This document shows positions 5,063 to 5,743 of a stretch of DNA of 5,743 bases, one piece after another. The stretch is taken from contig JAKIXL010000094.1 in the NCBI GenBank assembly GCA_022709105.1, positions 1 to 5,743 on the forward strand, given 5' to 3'. The first letter of the stretch is position 1; every line of letters starts with the position of its first letter. The notes below the pieces were generated by a model, which was not told the DNA's origin, ran no database searches, and saw only the letters and a program-made list of their open reading frames with translations. The stretch is from Thermoplasmatota archaeon (lineage in GTDB: Archaea > Thermoplasmatota > Thermoplasmata > Methanomassiliicoccales > Methanomassiliicoccaceae). The position numbers and the translations under genes were made by a program.

Positions 5063-5623
5063 GTGAACGTGGACGGTCCCGGGGATGAGCGTAAGGGGAA
5101 GCTTGCCGGAGGGTTCCGCGAGAAGTTCCTGAGCGACCGCTCGGTCCAGTTCAGGCTCGCCGGGACCCTCGTCGGCCTGCTGTCCGTGGCCCTGCCGTGG
5201 GGGAGCATCATCGTCAGGGATCACTCCACTCATGCCACCGTGTCCCTCACCAGCGTCTGGTTCCCCGACCTGATCATGTCGTCTGCCCTGCTGGTCAGCG
5301 CGGCATCCCTACTTTTCATCGCCGCGACCGTCGCGGCGCTCCTGGATGCGAGGGCGGTGATCGTCCAGATGCTCGCCCTGGCGACCATGTTCATCACCAT
5401 GCCGGGACCGCTGGGTGATATCGCTGCCGCGCTGGCGCCGTCGCTGCCCGAGGGGACCCTGTCGACGACGATCGCCATGGGCTTCTACCTCGGAGCGTTC
5501 TCCGCCGTCATCCTGCTGGTCTCCCTCATCCCGTTCAGGGAGGTGGGCCATGACGCCAGGACCGGGCTGATCGGCTCCGAGCGCCTCAGGCCGGAGGAGA
5601 ACGTTTACCACAAGTGGAGGTAA
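5063..5623 (+). CDS. Small four-helix membrane protein of unknown function (186 aa)
   Basis: I do not recognise a family. The protein starts with a charged, probably cytoplasmic segment (1-30, rich in D, E, K, R), followed by four hydrophobic segments at about 32-51, 70-94, 96-113 and 134-157. It ends in a charged tail (158-186) with R/E-rich stretches and VYHKWR at the end. Loops between helices 1-2 (52-69) and 3-4 (114-133) would face outward. The segment LALPWGS-like around 43-48 ends helix 1. The start is uncertain: GTG at 5063 opens the frame and a second GTG lies at 5069; no in-frame ATG occurs near. An out-of-frame ATG AAG TGA (5058-5066) overlaps the first GTG. The gene follows the T7 tract by 16 bases, so it may have its own promoter, although AATATAC (5051-5057) is too close to serve a start at 5063. 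Confidence 0.7.
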   Translation: MNVDGPGDERKGKLAGGFREKFLSDRSVQFRLAGTLVGLLSVALPWGSIIVRDHSTHATVSLTSVWFPDLIMSSALLVSAASLLFIAATVAALLDARAVIVQMLALATMFITMPGPLGDIAAALAPSLPEGTLSTTIAMGFYLGAFSAVILLVSLIPFREVGHDARTGLIGSERLRPEENVYHKWR

Positions 5624-5624
5624 C

Positions 5625-5663
5625 GGGAAGCAAAAACCAATTCGCATAAATATCCCGCTTCCC
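5625..5663. repeat. Inverted repeat flanking the last TATA box
   Basis: GGGAAGC (5625-5631) and GCTTCCC (5657-5663) are perfect 7-bp inverted arms separated by 25 bases that contain the TATA box at 5646-5653. The arrangement could be an operator for a dimeric regulator. Arms this short also occur by chance. Confidence 0.4.
5644..5654 (+). promoter_or_regulatory. TATA box of the last gene
   Basis: GCATAAATATC is a good archaeal TATA box. Its centre lies about 26 bases before the ATG at 5675, exactly the usual distance to a transcription start, so the mRNA is probably leaderless. There is no Shine-Dalgarno sequence before the ATG. Confidence 0.6.
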
Positions 5664-5674
5664 TTCGACGGTCC

Positions 5675-5743
5675 ATGGACGGCCTGAGCGATCCCTTGCT
5701 GTTCCTCGGTCTGGTGGCGTTCATCTCCCTGTCCGGCGCGCTG
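5675..5743 (+). CDS. N-terminus of a membrane protein (runs off the right edge)
   Basis: Only 23 codons are visible: a short acidic start (MDGLSD) and then one strongly hydrophobic stretch (residues 7-23) ending in SLSGAL. This could be a first transmembrane helix or a signal anchor. The SGAL ending recalls the first helix of LysE-family exporters, where a PGP motif often follows, but the fragment is too short to assign. The start is supported by the TATA box 26 bases upstream. An alternative is any other multi-pass membrane protein. Confidence 0.55.
   Translation, partial: MDGLSDPLLFLGLVAFISLSGAL

Noticed and set aside
1..5743. CRISPR array, tRNA, rRNA, insertion sequence or attachment site
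   Set aside because: I saw no regularly spaced repeats, cloverleaf-like segment, transposase motif or matching direct-repeat pair on reading the intergenic regions.

Overview
The window reads as a GC-rich archaeal chromosome segment. The evidence is an archaeal/eukaryotic-type aspartyl-tRNA synthetase, the archaeal bifunctional fructose-1,6-bisphosphate aldolase/phosphatase, a small mono-cluster ferredoxin of the Pyrococcus type, a free-standing Lrp/AsnC ligand-binding (RAM) domain, and TATA-like boxes 25-40 bases before several starts, often with little or no leader. The gene mix and high GC are compatible with Thermoplasmatota, for example a Methanomassiliicoccales relative. No marker gene in the window fixes the lineage, so this is only a suggestion.

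Layout. The left edge holds the 5' part of fbp (minus strand, 380 to beyond 1) and, upstream on the same strand, a ferredoxin gene (725-495). A divergent intergenic region (726-841) separates the ferredoxin from aspS (842-2158, plus). A short gap with an 8-bp tandem repeat leads to a hemerythrin-like HHE protein gene (2255-2704, plus). Its stop codon overlaps the stop of a convergent RusA-family Holliday junction resolvase gene (3231-2701, minus). A 214-base region (3232-3445) carries candidate promoters for rusA (left) and for a large GT-C-like membrane protein (3446-4654, plus). Then follow a standalone RAM-domain gene (4789-5034), a T7 tract, a small four-helix membrane protein gene (5063-5623), and the first 23 codons of another membrane protein (5675 to beyond 5743) with a TATA box placed for leaderless transcription.

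Function. The genes are mostly unrelated housekeeping and accessory functions: gluconeogenesis, electron transfer, translation, non-haem iron/O2 chemistry, glycosylation, amino-acid sensing and membrane proteins. Most appear to have their own promoters, so I see no coherent operon. The least expected member is rusA, a family mostly found in prophages and phages, sitting alone on the opposite strand from both neighbours. I found no CRISPR array, tRNA, rRNA, insertion sequence or clear new multi-gene system. The points most worth checking are the solitary rusA, two TAG stops in a possibly pyrrolysine-using lineage, the six-cysteine ferredoxin, the discrimination residues in AspRS, and the inverted repeat flanking the last TATA box.
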